Shown piece by piece: positions 22,455 to 30,555 of a DNA stretch of 64,000 bases. Source of the stretch: an uncultured Oscillospiraceae bacterium (GTDB taxonomy: Bacteria; Bacillota; Clostridia; Oscillospirales; Oscillospiraceae); contig CAKUMO010000002.1 in assembly GCA_934667815.1 (NCBI GenBank), positions 1-64,000 of the forward strand. The letters are read 5' to 3'. How positions within the stretch are numbered: position 1 is the stretch's first letter; each line of letters starts with the position of its first letter. The notes under the pieces were generated by a model, which saw only the letters and a list, made by a program, of their open reading frames with translations, searched no databases and was not told where the DNA came from. A program made the position numbers and the translations under genes.

Positions 22455-22464
22455 CCAAATAAAG

Positions 22465-22503
22465 CATGGCCGCCGAATACGAAGCCCGTATCCGGCGGCC
22501 ATG
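22465..22503 (-). terminator. terminator of the aminotransferase gene
   Basis: A long stem, 11 perfect pairs at the base (22465-22475 with 22493-22503) plus further pairing inside, followed on the minus strand by CTTTATTTGG. Confidence 0.88.
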
Positions 22504-22510
22504 GCAGTAT

Positions 22511-23674
22511 TTACAGCATTTGACTGAGATTTGACAGGCGGTCGAGCGCGGCGTTGAGCGTTTCGTCCCGCTTGGCAAAGTGCAGGCGGACGATGCCCTC
22601 GCCGCCCTCGCGGAAGAAGGACGAGCCGGGCACGCAAGCCACGCCAACTTTCCGCGCCATTTCCGCGCAGAATTCCACATCACTGTCGTAGTTTTTCATG
22701 TACTTCTTAAGATCAGCGAGGACAAAATACGCGCCCTGCGGATCGGTGTAGGAAATGCCGAGGTTGTCAAGTCCTGCGGTAAAAAGCTGCTTCATGTGCG
22801 CATAATGCGCACCGAACTCCGCATAATAGCTGTCCGGCATCTCCAGTCCCACGACCGCGGCCTCCATCAGAGGTGAGGCTGCACCGACGGCGTTGAAATC
22901 GTGGTACTGCTTGATCTTATCCATGATGCGCTTGGGTGCGAGTGCATAGCCCAGACGCCATCCGGTGATGGAATAGGTCTTTGAGAGCGAGCTGCAGGTG
23001 ATCGTCCTCTCCCACATGCCAGGCAGCGTACACATGGAAATGTGCTTATGCGGTGCGTAGACGATATGCTCGTAGACCTCATCGGTGATCACATAGGTAT
23101 CATAGCGCTTGGCCAAGTCCGCAATCTGCATCAGCTCCTCGAGTGTAAACACCTTTCCGCTTGGGTTCGAGGGATTGCAGATCAGGATCGCCTTTGCGCC
23201 CTTGCGAAGCTCGTCCTCAAGAAGATCCGCATCGAAGTGGAATTCCGGTGGCGTCAGCGGCACAAAAACCGGCGTACAGCCGACAAGCAGAATCTGTGCA
23301 CGGTAGTTTTCAAAATACGGGGAAAACAGCACGACGCGCTCGCCGGGGTTTGTCACGGCAAAGAGCGTATCGACCATGGCCTCGGTCGAACCGATGGTCA
23401 CGACCATTTCCGTTTCAGGGTCCGGCGCGATGCCCATAAAGTGTTCACATTTCTTCGACAGCGCACGGCGGAAATTCGGCGCACCCATGGTAATGGGATA
23501 CTGGTGCGGGCCAAGCCGGCTGACTTCGGCCAGACGGTCGGTCAGCGCCTTCGGCGGATCAAAATCCGGAAAGCCCTGCGCCAGATTGATCGCACCGCAC
23601 TCCAGAGAAATGCGCGTCATTCGGCGAATCACGGAATCGGTGAATTGTTCGGCGGTTCTGTTGAGTTCCTGCAT
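22511..23674 (-). CDS. PLP-dependent class I/II aminotransferase
   Basis: A 387-residue fold-type I aminotransferase. The PLP lysine is in SSLSKTYSITGWRLGY, and the cofactor-binding CNPSNPSGKVF and DEVYEHIVY segments and the late Arg in GIVRLHFA are present. The N-terminal INLAQGFPDFDPP resembles the kynurenine/methionine aminotransferase and aspartate aminotransferase-like group; amino acid preference is not determined. The ATG at 23674 follows GGAGG at 7 bases. It is downstream of the LTA-synthase-like gene but separated by a terminator. Confidence 0.9.
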   Translation of the reverse strand: MQELNRTAEQFTDSVIRRMTRISLECGAINLAQGFPDFDPPKALTDRLAEVSRLGPHQYPITMGAPNFRRALSKKCEHFMGIAPDPETEMVVTIGSTEAMVDTLFAVTNPGERVVLFSPYFENYRAQILLVGCTPVFVPLTPPEFHFDADLLEDELRKGAKAILICNPSNPSGKVFTLEELMQIADLAKRYDTYVITDEVYEHIVYAPHKHISMCTLPGMWERTITCSSLSKTYSITGWRLGYALAPKRIMDKIKQYHDFNAVGAASPLMEAAVVGLEMPDSYYAEFGAHYAHMKQLFTAGLDNLGISYTDPQGAYFVLADLKKYMKNYDSDVEFCAEMARKVGVACVPGSSFFREGGEGIVRLHFAKRDETLNAALDRLSNLSQML

Positions 23675-23699
23675 AAGAATGCCTCCATTAAAAACACAA

Positions 23700-23726
23700 C
23701 AAGTCCTCTGCCAAGCAGAGGACTTG
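23700..23726 (-). terminator. terminator between the sulfatase and aminotransferase genes
   Basis: A perfect 12-bp stem (23700-23711 with 23715-23726), 3-base loop, followed on the minus strand by TTGTGTTTTT. It sits about 25 bases before the aminotransferase start, so it could also act as an attenuator. Confidence 0.85.
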
Positions 23727-23776
23727 TGAATCTTAGCCTTCGCTTTTCGATACTTTACCACTTTTAATCGATAAAG

Positions 23777-25792
23777 TCAAGAGACCGCCGCGGAAAAAGT
23801 CAGCTCCGCGGTTTGGGAAAGCTCAAGCAGAGTATCCGTTGCGGAAACCTGCGCCACGGCGATGATGTCCTCGTCCGCGAGCGTGACCGACAGCGCACGC
23901 AGCTCGTTCTGTGAGACGTACTCCGTTGCAACCTGCTCGCCGTTCAGCAGGATCACGCTGAATGGGGTAAAGGCTTCACCGTGTGCAGTCAGAATCATGG
24001 CGGCCGGATCATAGGAGATCTCCGTCAGCTTGATCTCGTCCACGCCGAGCCGCATGGGCGCCGTTTCCAAAACGCCGCCGTTTACGCAGTAGCGCTTACC
24101 GTAGAGCAGGTCGTACTCGAGCTGTGTCAAATCTTCCTGATACTGCGGATTGCCGTCGCCGGCGCTCATGAATTTCTGATGATAGGTGAAGATCGTGCCC
24201 TCGTGAATACCGAGGCGGTCAAACAGGAGCGCAGAAATCTGGTATGCCTGAATGTCCCTGTCCTGCTTTTTCAGATTAAAATTCGACCAGATGACATACT
24301 CCGTCGTCTGCACGGTGCCGCGGGAAAGCTCATCCTGCGTGATCTGGAAGCTGGGCAGATGATCGCCGTAGAACACCACAACGGTCGGCTCATTGAGACC
24401 GGAAAGCGCGTCTGTCAACTCTTTAATAAACGCGTCCGTCTGGTGCAGCTGACCAAGGTAGTATTCAAAGCCGTTGCGGCGCGCTTCGTCCTCCATGCCC
24501 TGTACGGAAATAATGCCGTCCTCGGTCAGAGGCTCCGTGGGATATTTGCCGTGCGGCTGCACAGAGACCGTGAAAACAAGGTCGCGGCAATTCGTCGAGC
24601 GCAGCGCCTTGAGAATTTCCTGCGTCAGGCATTCGTCCTTCGCCCATTGCAGCGGGTTGTAGACGAGATCGTGCATATATTCCTCGGAAGTAAAGGTGTC
24701 AAAGCCGAGGTTGGCATAGACGCGGTCGCGGCTGTAAAAAGTTGCGTTGTTGTTATGGATCGCGTGCGTGGAATAGCCCAGTTTTTTCAGTGCATAGGCG
24801 ATGGACTCGCAAGGGCGGTGCTTGACCACGGTCTTATAGGGATACTCCCCTACGCCGAAATGGTTCAGATTCATCCCGGAGAGGACTTCAAATTCCGTAT
24901 TCGCCGTACCGGCGCCGATGGACGGAACATAAAAAAGTCCTGTTGAATATTTTTCCTTCAGCGCCTCGAAATTCGGCACGGGATTTTCGGAATAGGTCAC
25001 GTCCTTCAGGAGGTTCGGGTCAAAGAAAGATTCCAATTGCACAAAGACGATGTTCGGACCGTTCTTGCGGCTTGCGGGAATCTCACCTTCCGCATGAAGA
25101 ATCGACTGAATTTCGGCCTCGCCGTAACCGTCCGGTTCGGAAATGCCCTGCGTGACCGCACTGGCAGAGAAGCAGTAAGCAAAGCCGTTGGCATTATAGG
25201 CATCCGGAAGATTCGGAAACTGCGATGCAATCGCGCCTCTTTTCAGCAGGCCGACCGTTGCACCCAGCAGCACGAGCGCAAACAGGGCGATGTGGAAAAA
25301 ACCAAAATAATAAGAAGTCCGGTACCGCCTTGCACGTAGCCACAGATACATGATCCCGGCGATCACACCTGTAATCAACAGCATCAGACCGATGATGGCA
25401 ATGGGAGAAAGATAAATCTCGATAATATCTCGAACGGACGAGACCAGCCAGATGTCGGGCGCGGTCAAAGGCGTAGCGCGATAACCAAGCAGGATGCAGT
25501 TCGTCAGTCCGAGGCCGAGCCAGACAGCCGAAAAGAGCGCAAAGAAAAATCCGCGCTTGCGAAACACCAGGGAAAGCGAAAGCGTGAACAGAATAATCAG
25601 TGCGTCATAAAAAAACTGCCAAGGCCGCTCGGTCAGATACCGCACACCCGCCATAAACGAGCGGCGCGATAGCATTTCCAATGCCATGTTAATAAACACA
25701 GCGGAAGCTATGTAAAAGATTAACCTTTTGAAATTTTCAAGATTCCACTCCTGCCGGATTGCGGCAAGAGGGCGTATTTTTTTCGTGTGCAC
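23777..25792 (-). CDS. LTA synthase family membrane sulfatase
   Basis: About 671 residues from GTG 25792, preferred because GAGGTGA lies 8 bases before it (GTG 25804 is the alternative). Five hydrophobic segments occupy residues 1-200, followed by an extracellular alkaline phosphatase-like domain: NIVFVQLESFFDP (metal site), GAGTANTEFEVLSG with the likely nucleophile Thr, VFTVSVQPHGKY, and VVVFYGDHLPSF. A beta-rich C-terminal part follows. Such enzymes add glycerol phosphate to lipoteichoic acid or phosphoethanolamine/phosphoglycerol to other glycans. Acceptor unknown. Monocistronic. Confidence 0.9.
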   Translation of the reverse strand: MHTKKIRPLAAIRQEWNLENFKRLIFYIASAVFINMALEMLSRRSFMAGVRYLTERPWQFFYDALIILFTLSLSLVFRKRGFFFALFSAVWLGLGLTNCILLGYRATPLTAPDIWLVSSVRDIIEIYLSPIAIIGLMLLITGVIAGIMYLWLRARRYRTSYYFGFFHIALFALVLLGATVGLLKRGAIASQFPNLPDAYNANGFAYCFSASAVTQGISEPDGYGEAEIQSILHAEGEIPASRKNGPNIVFVQLESFFDPNLLKDVTYSENPVPNFEALKEKYSTGLFYVPSIGAGTANTEFEVLSGMNLNHFGVGEYPYKTVVKHRPCESIAYALKKLGYSTHAIHNNNATFYSRDRVYANLGFDTFTSEEYMHDLVYNPLQWAKDECLTQEILKALRSTNCRDLVFTVSVQPHGKYPTEPLTEDGIISVQGMEDEARRNGFEYYLGQLHQTDAFIKELTDALSGLNEPTVVVFYGDHLPSFQITQDELSRGTVQTTEYVIWSNFNLKKQDRDIQAYQISALLFDRLGIHEGTIFTYHQKFMSAGDGNPQYQEDLTQLEYDLLYGKRYCVNGGVLETAPMRLGVDEIKLTEISYDPAAMILTAHGEAFTPFSVILLNGEQVATEYVSQNELRALSVTLADEDIIAVAQVSATDTLLELSQTAELTFSAAVS

Positions 25793-25886
25793 GAAAGAAA
25801 TCACCTCGCATCGGTCTCATAGTATAGCATAGAATTGTAAAAATGCAACCGAAATTTTGCTTTTCCTGCGATTTTCCTTGCAGGAC

Positions 25887-25915
25887 TTGCGATTATTGAC
25901 ATGCGGTGCTATAAT
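25887..25915 (+). promoter_or_regulatory. SigmaA-type promoter of the GTPase pair
   Basis: TTGCGA (25887-25892), 17-base spacer, TATAAT (25910-25915). The TTGACA at 25895-25900 is too close to the -10 to be its partner. TGCGATTnnn occurs twice in direct repeat (25867 and 25888); no Zur box of the usual Firmicute form was seen. Confidence 0.6.
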
Positions 25916-25977
25916 ATTCAGTAAATAGCGGCATTCTCTTATTTGACGCACAAACAGAAAGGAAGTTTCATTTACAA

Positions 25978-27108
25978 ATGACGACAATTGATATTTTTTC
26001 CGGTTTTCTCGGTGCCGGCAAGACCACGCTCATTAAAAAAATGATCCGCGAAGCCTACTGCGGCGAAAAACTCGTTCTCATTGAGAACGAATTCGGTGAG
26101 ATCGGCATCGACGGCGGCTTCATGCAGGAGGCAGGCATCAAGGTCAACGAGATGAACTCCGGCTGCATCTGCTGCTCGCTCGTGGGCGACTTTGGCCGTG
26201 CGCTGACGCAGGTCATCGCAGATTATCAGCCCGACCGCATCCTCATTGAGCCGTCCGGCGTAGGCAAGCTCAGCGACGTGGTCGGTGCGGTGGAGCGCGT
26301 TGCGACTTCTGATGTCTGCCTCGGCAGCTTCATCACCGTCGCAGACGCCACAAAGTGCAAGGTTTACCTGAAAAACTTCGGGGAATTTTACAGCAACCAG
26401 ATCGAAACTGCGTCCTGCATCATTCTCAGCCGCACCGGCTCTATCAGCGAGGAAAAGCTCGCAGCCGCCGTTGCTCTGCTGCGTGAGCACAATCAGAACG
26501 CCGTTATCATCACCACTCCATGGGACCAACTCACCGGCAAGCAGATTCTCGAGGCCATGAACAACCAAAATTCCCTCACGCAGGAGCTGGCCGAGATGAT
26601 CAAGGCTGCCCATCAAGATGACGATGATGACGATGACGACGATTGCTGCTGCCATCACCACCATCATGATGACGACGATCATGACGAACACGAACATCAC
26701 CATCATCACCACGACCATGATGACGATGACGACCACGATCATGAATGCTGCTGTCATCATCATGACCATGACGAGCATGAAGATCATGAACATGAACACC
26801 ATCATCATCATCACCATCACGGGCATGATGCCGATGAGGTTTTCCAGAGCTGGGGCGTTGAAACGCCGAAGAAGTTCACCGCCGACGAGCTGCGCCGCAT
26901 TCTCACCGCACTGGACAGCGAGGAAACCTATGGCATCGTCCTGCGTGCCAAGGGCATCGTCGAGGACGAGAACGGCAGCTGGCTGCACTTCGACCACGTT
27001 CCCGGCGAGATCGACGTGCGCAATGGTACTGCAGCCGTCACCGGCCGCCTGTGCGTGATCGGCTCCAAGCTCAACGAAGCGGCGCTGGCCGAACTGTTCG
27101 GCGTGTAA
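25978..27108 (+). CDS. CobW/COG0523 GTPase with His/Asp/Cys-rich metal-binding linker
   Basis: A 376-residue G3E-family GTPase, probably a zinc (or other metal) chaperone. Walker A is GFLGAGKTT at 9-17; the COG0523 metal motif GCICC is at 62-66 (Cys63, 65, 66); SRTG stands where the NKxD motif is expected and is unusual. Residues about 212-286 are nearly pure His, Asp, Glu and Cys, with two CCC clusters each followed by His runs. The CobW C-terminal domain follows. This linker is far longer than the short His tracts usual in the family. It is 16 bases upstream of a second P-loop paralogue. AAAGGAAG precedes the ATG at a rather long distance. Confidence 0.9.
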   Translation: MTTIDIFSGFLGAGKTTLIKKMIREAYCGEKLVLIENEFGEIGIDGGFMQEAGIKVNEMNSGCICCSLVGDFGRALTQVIADYQPDRILIEPSGVGKLSDVVGAVERVATSDVCLGSFITVADATKCKVYLKNFGEFYSNQIETASCIILSRTGSISEEKLAAAVALLREHNQNAVIITTPWDQLTGKQILEAMNNQNSLTQELAEMIKAAHQDDDDDDDDDCCCHHHHHDDDDHDEHEHHHHHHDHDDDDDHDHECCCHHHDHDEHEDHEHEHHHHHHHHGHDADEVFQSWGVETPKKFTADELRRILTALDSEETYGIVLRAKGIVEDENGSWLHFDHVPGEIDVRNGTAAVTGRLCVIGSKLNEAALAELFGV

Positions 27109-27124
27109 GCAAAGGAGGCCGCTT

Positions 27125-28060
27125 ATGCCCATCCCTGTTTACGCCTTTACCGGTTTTCTGGATTCCGGCAAGACGAAGTTCATTCAGGAGACGCTCTGCG
27201 ACGAGCGCTTCAATGCCGGCGAGCGGACACTTCTGCTCGTCTGTGAGGAGGGTGAGGAAGAGTATGACGTCTCCGCCTATCCCTATCAGCATGTCTATCC
27301 TGAAGCCGTCGATGAGGAAACCGTCACGACCGAGGAACTTGCTGCGCTTTTGAAAAAGCACCGCGCCGAGCGCGTCGTCGTCGAGCTGAACGGCATGCAG
27401 CAGGTCGGCGTGTTCTATAACAAGATGCCGCAGGACTGGCAGATTGCGCAGGAGGTCATGTTTGCCGACGCGAGCACGATCATGGCGTACAACGCGAATA
27501 TGCGTTCTCTGGTTGTGGACAAGCTCTCCGGCTGCGAGATGGTCGTATTCAACCGCTTGACGCCGAAGCAGGATGTCATGCCGCTGCACAAGCTGGCTCG
27601 CGCACTGAACCGACGCGTCGGAATTCTCTATGAATACACTGACGGCACCACACAGTATGACGAGATTGAGGACCCGCTTCCCTTCGACCTCAACGCGCCG
27701 GTCGTGGAGATTCAGGATGACGACTACGCACTGTTTTACCGCGACATCACCGAAGAACCGAAGAAGTACAACGGCAAGACCGTCCGCTTTAAGGCGCAGG
27801 TCGCACGGCTGAAAAAAGAGCGCGAGGGCTATTTCGCGCCCGGCCGCTTCGTGATGACCTGCTGCGTCGAGGACATCGCGTTTATGGGGCTCCCCTGCAA
27901 ATATGACTGCTCAGACGAGCTGCATGCGCGCGAGTGGGTCACGGTCACGGCCACTGTCGCCGCGCGTTTCCACGCGCTCTATCGCGGGGTCGGCCCTGTG
28001 CTGACCGCCACGGAGGTTGTTCCTGCGCAGCCCGCACAAAACGAAGTGGCAACATTTTAA
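27125..28060 (+). CDS. CobW-like P-loop protein fused to a DUF1980/TIGR03943-type domain
   Basis: A 311-residue protein. Residues 1-190 are a CobW-like NTPase with Walker A GFLDSGKT (10-17), but the GCxCC motif of its neighbour is absent (the place reads LLLVCEEGEEEYD). Residues about 200-311 resemble the C-terminal domain of YcgQ/TIGR03943 proteins, with VRFKAQVARL and RFVMTCCVEDIAFMGLPC, a Cys pair in a beta barrel. In Firmicutes YcgQ works with the YcgR permease and COG0523 proteins in zinc or other metal homeostasis. AAGGAGG precedes the ATG. It is co-transcribed with the first GTPase. Confidence 0.8.
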   Translation: MPIPVYAFTGFLDSGKTKFIQETLCDERFNAGERTLLLVCEEGEEEYDVSAYPYQHVYPEAVDEETVTTEELAALLKKHRAERVVVELNGMQQVGVFYNKMPQDWQIAQEVMFADASTIMAYNANMRSLVVDKLSGCEMVVFNRLTPKQDVMPLHKLARALNRRVGILYEYTDGTTQYDEIEDPLPFDLNAPVVEIQDDDYALFYRDITEEPKKYNGKTVRFKAQVARLKKEREGYFAPGRFVMTCCVEDIAFMGLPCKYDCSDELHAREWVTVTATVAARFHALYRGVGPVLTATEVVPAQPAQNEVATF

Positions 28061-28071
28061 AAAACAATGCG

Positions 28072-28107
28072 AAAGGCGGAAAACTCAAAGTGAGATTTCC
28101 GCCTTTT
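28072..28107. terminator. bidirectional terminator after the GTPase pair
   Basis: A perfect 11-bp stem (28072-28082 with 28096-28106) with A-rich left and T-rich right flanks; it also lies downstream of the convergent DUF5662 gene. Confidence 0.85.
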
Positions 28108-28155
28108 ATGCATCTAAAACATCAATCATATGGAATAGCGTTCACGCCGCTTATC

Positions 28156-28710
28156 TCATTCCTCCGCAAAGGGCTTGCCTTGCAGGACAACCTCCTTCAA
28201 GAAACGGAAGGTCTCCCGCTCCCCTTTGTCACGCAGCATGGTCAGAATGCAGGTCAGCTCACGCCTTGTCTGCGGGTGCATCATGGATGACTCGCGCGCT
28301 TCGAGCGCATGTTCAAAATAGGCCAGCGCATCGCCGTCCTCATACGCCTTTCCATGATAGACCTTGCAGGCCGCAATGCGATCCATGACCATCTCCACTA
28401 AGAAAATGCGCGGCATGGGTACGGGCGCATAGCGCTTGGTTTGCAGATTGAGATCCGTCCAGTATTCATAGTGGTGGCGGTTGCGGCCCTTGTGGTGCAT
28501 CCACGCCAGTGAATAACCGTTTTCCTCGCGTTCCTCTGTGTTCGGGCTGCGCGTGCCCTGATAGTATTTCGCGCCGGCCCAAAACTCCGTCCACGAGTAT
28601 TTCGACAGGTCATGCGTCAGACCGCGCCAGTAGAGCCCAACGTGGAAGCAGTGCTTCCGCACGAGCCAGCGGTGCTTTGTGATCGTCTTAAAGTGCTTCC
28701 AAGGGTGCAT
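28156..28710 (-). CDS. DUF5662 family protein
   Basis: A 184-residue protein, mostly helical, rich in His, Trp and Tyr: HCFHVGLYWRGLTHDLSKYSWTEFW near residues 20-44 and AWMHHKGRNRHHYEYWTDL near 69-87 are the conserved parts. The spaced His and Asp residues (HDLSK, HHKGRNRHH) look like a metal-dependent HD-type site, but this is inference. Such proteins are common in gut Firmicutes and Bacteroidetes and have no known function. AGGAAGG precedes the ATG, 5 bases downstream of sigK, so it is likely co-transcribed with it. Confidence 0.8.
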   Translation of the reverse strand: MHPWKHFKTITKHRWLVRKHCFHVGLYWRGLTHDLSKYSWTEFWAGAKYYQGTRSPNTEEREENGYSLAWMHHKGRNRHHYEYWTDLNLQTKRYAPVPMPRIFLVEMVMDRIAACKVYHGKAYEDGDALAYFEHALEARESSMMHPQTRRELTCILTMLRDKGERETFRFLKEVVLQGKPFAEE

Positions 28711-28715
28711 TTTCT

Positions 28716-29408
28716 CTATCCTTCCTCTGAAAGTGCGCGTTCAAGCTTTTGCAGTGCTTTTTTCTCGATTCGGCTGACATAGCTGCGGCTGATGCCGCAT
28801 TGCGCGGCGATCTCGCGCTGTGTGAGCGGACGGTGATTGGCAAGGCCGTAACGCAGGACAATGATATGCTTCTCCCGCTCAGTCAGGCGCGATTCGATCA
28901 TTTCGTACAGCCGCGCATAGATTTCCTTGTCGGACATCCGTTCAAACAGGTCTTCGTCCGAGCAGATCACATCCATCAGCGACAGCGCGTTGCCATCTTT
29001 TCCCGTCTCAATGATCTCCGAGAGCGAAACATCCGACGCGCTCTTGCGCTGCCCGCGGAAATACATCAGAATTTCATTTTCCACGCAGCGTGCGGCGTAG
29101 GTCGCAAGGCGCGCGCCCTTGGACGCATCAAAGGTGGAAATCCCTTTAATCAGCCCGATCGTTCCGATGGAGATCAGATCCTCCTGATCGGCCGTCTGCG
29201 TGTAGTACTTTTTCATAATATGCGCCACGAGACGCAGATTGCGCTCTATGAGTATGTTTCTGGCCTCCAGATCTCCCTGCGCGGCAAGCTCGAGATAGTG
29301 CTGCTCCTCCTTTGCACTCAGAGGCTTAGGAAAGGAGCCGCTGCCGTTGGATAGCCGCAGGGAATACAGAATGCTGCTGAGCATCAGCCAGACCGCTGCT
29401 GTGAGCAT
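28716..29408 (-). CDS. sigK: sporulation sigma factor SigmaK, uninterrupted
   Basis: A 230-residue sigma-70 family protein, the late mother-cell sigma factor. The N-terminal 20 or so residues (MLTAAVWLMLSSILYSLRLS) are a hydrophobic pro-sequence, removed in the active form. Region 2 shows LVAHIMKKYYTQTADQEDLISIGTIGLIKGISTFD and region 4.2 the HTH LTQREIAAQCGISRSYVSRIEKKAL. The gene is in one piece: no skin-type prophage interrupts it, unlike Bacillus subtilis and Clostridioides difficile. SigmaE would also be similar, but its pro-sequence and length (about 240) differ. It follows ispA on the same strand. Confidence 0.88.
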   Translation of the reverse strand: MLTAAVWLMLSSILYSLRLSNGSGSFPKPLSAKEEQHYLELAAQGDLEARNILIERNLRLVAHIMKKYYTQTADQEDLISIGTIGLIKGISTFDASKGARLATYAARCVENEILMYFRGQRKSASDVSLSEIIETGKDGNALSLMDVICSDEDLFERMSDKEIYARLYEMIESRLTEREKHIIVLRYGLANHRPLTQREIAAQCGISRSYVSRIEKKALQKLERALSEEG

Positions 29409-29459
29409 GATACCACCCCCGAAACACTCTATTCGAGGGCGGCAAGTCCATATTCGCGT

Positions 29460-30332
29460 TTATTTTTCCCGGCTGACCAGCCGCTCGGCCAGCCCCGTCA
29501 GGAACTCTGCATGTTCAAAGACTGACAGCGCGTCGATGGCCTTACGTGTTTCTTTCTCGACCATTTCGCGGCAGACCTCCACGCCGTAGAGTCGGACAAA
29601 GGTATTTTTGTTTGCGTCCACGCCCACGGCCTTGCCGAGTGTCTTTGCGTCTCCGACAACGTCCAGAATGTCGTCCTCGATTTGGAAGGCCAAACCGAGC
29701 GACGCGGCGTAGTCTGCCGCAGCCTCCTGCTGGCGCACACCGCCGCCCGCCGCGATCACGCCGAGCTGGCAGGCAGCGGAAATCAGCGCCCCCGTTTTGC
29801 GGGATTGGATGGCATAGACCTCGGCCTCTGTGCAGGTGCGCTGCTCCGCCTCCATGTCCAGCACCTGACCGCCGACCATGCCCAGCTCACCCGCACACAG
29901 GGAGAGCACCTGCACCGCCTGCACAATGCGTGCAGCGGGCAGCTTCGCCTTGGTCAGGTAGCGGAACGCCGCTGTCAGTAGCGCGTCGCCCGCGAGGACG
30001 GCCGTCGCTTCACCGTAGACCTTGTGGTTGGTCGGGCGGCCGCGGCGCATCGCGTCGTCGTCCATACACGGAAGATCATCATGTATCAGGCTATAAGTGT
30101 GCACCATCTCCGTCGCTGCTGCAAAGGGCAGCGCGTCCTCGGCCTTACCGCCGCAAAGCGCACAGAAGCTCATCGTCAAAACCGGGCGCAGGCGCTTACC
30201 GCCCGCCAGCAGACTGTAACGCATGGCCTCAAACAGCGGCTGCTGCGGCTCGTCCGGTTCTACAAAAGTCTGCTGCAAGTAGCCCTCGATCTCGTCCTGA
30301 TAGCGGCGCAGCCGCGCATCAAACTGTTCCAT
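29460..30332 (-). CDS. ispA: polyprenyl synthetase (farnesyl/geranyl diphosphate synthase)
   Basis: A 290-residue all-helical prenyltransferase that builds C10/C15 isoprenoid diphosphates for undecaprenyl carrier lipid and quinones. First Asp-rich motif LIHDDLPCMDDD (83-93 region) with the two-residue insert of bacterial FPP synthases, second motif QIEDDILDVVGD. The end RLVSREK is typical. Its start overlaps the end of xseB by 14 bases. The order xseA-xseB-ispA is conserved in Clostridia and Bacilli. Confidence 0.95.
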   Translation of the reverse strand: MEQFDARLRRYQDEIEGYLQQTFVEPDEPQQPLFEAMRYSLLAGGKRLRPVLTMSFCALCGGKAEDALPFAAATEMVHTYSLIHDDLPCMDDDAMRRGRPTNHKVYGEATAVLAGDALLTAAFRYLTKAKLPAARIVQAVQVLSLCAGELGMVGGQVLDMEAEQRTCTEAEVYAIQSRKTGALISAACQLGVIAAGGGVRQQEAAADYAASLGLAFQIEDDILDVVGDAKTLGKAVGVDANKNTFVRLYGVEVCREMVEKETRKAIDALSVFEHAEFLTGLAERLVSREK

Positions 30333-30555
30333 CTTCGATCTCCGTTTCTACAGGTGCATCATCCGCGCCCTTTGTCATCTGTAAAACCTTCAATTCCGCG
30401 CGGTCAATCAGCTTGTTGCAGGAGCCTGCCAACGCGGTTCCCTCCTCAAACAGCGCAAGCGCTTCCTCCAGCGCGACATCGCCGCTCTCCATGCGCCTGA
30501 CGATTTCCTCAAGGCGCTTGAGCGACTGCTCAAAGGTCATGGATTCTTTCTTCAT
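30319..30555 (-). CDS. xseB: exodeoxyribonuclease VII small subunit
   Basis: A 78-residue coiled-coil protein, subunit of the nuclease that degrades single-stranded DNA. MTFEQSLKRLEEIVRRMESGDVALEEALALFEEG is the family signature. The ATG at 30555 follows GGAGG and overlaps the xseA end by 26 bases, so expression is tightly linked; the small subunit is needed in excess over XseA. Confidence 0.95.
   Translation of the reverse strand: MKKESMTFEQSLKRLEEIVRRMESGDVALEEALALFEEGTALAGSCNKLIDRAELKVLQMTKGADDAPVETEIEDGTV

Noticed and set aside
21972..22683. Minus-strand extension of the Cys-rich frame to 417 residues
   Set aside because: The extension is antisense to the ISL3 transposase fragment and overlaps the end of the aminotransferase gene, so it is not the original N-terminus.
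25895..25915. TTGACA next to TATAAT before the GTPase pair as a promoter
   Set aside because: Only 9 bases separate them, too short for SigmaA; TTGCGA at 25887 with a 17-base spacer is the better -35.
25972..27132. Long minus-strand frame opposite the His/Asp-rich GTPase, with many Met, Val and Ile
   Set aside because: It is the reverse complement of CAT/CAC and GAT/GAC runs, which read as Met/Val and Ile/Val. The + strand frame has Walker A, GCICC and a ribosome site.
28716..29408. Possible skin-element junction inside sigK
   Set aside because: The reading frame is continuous from the pro-sequence to region 4.2, with no recombinase gene or junction repeats.
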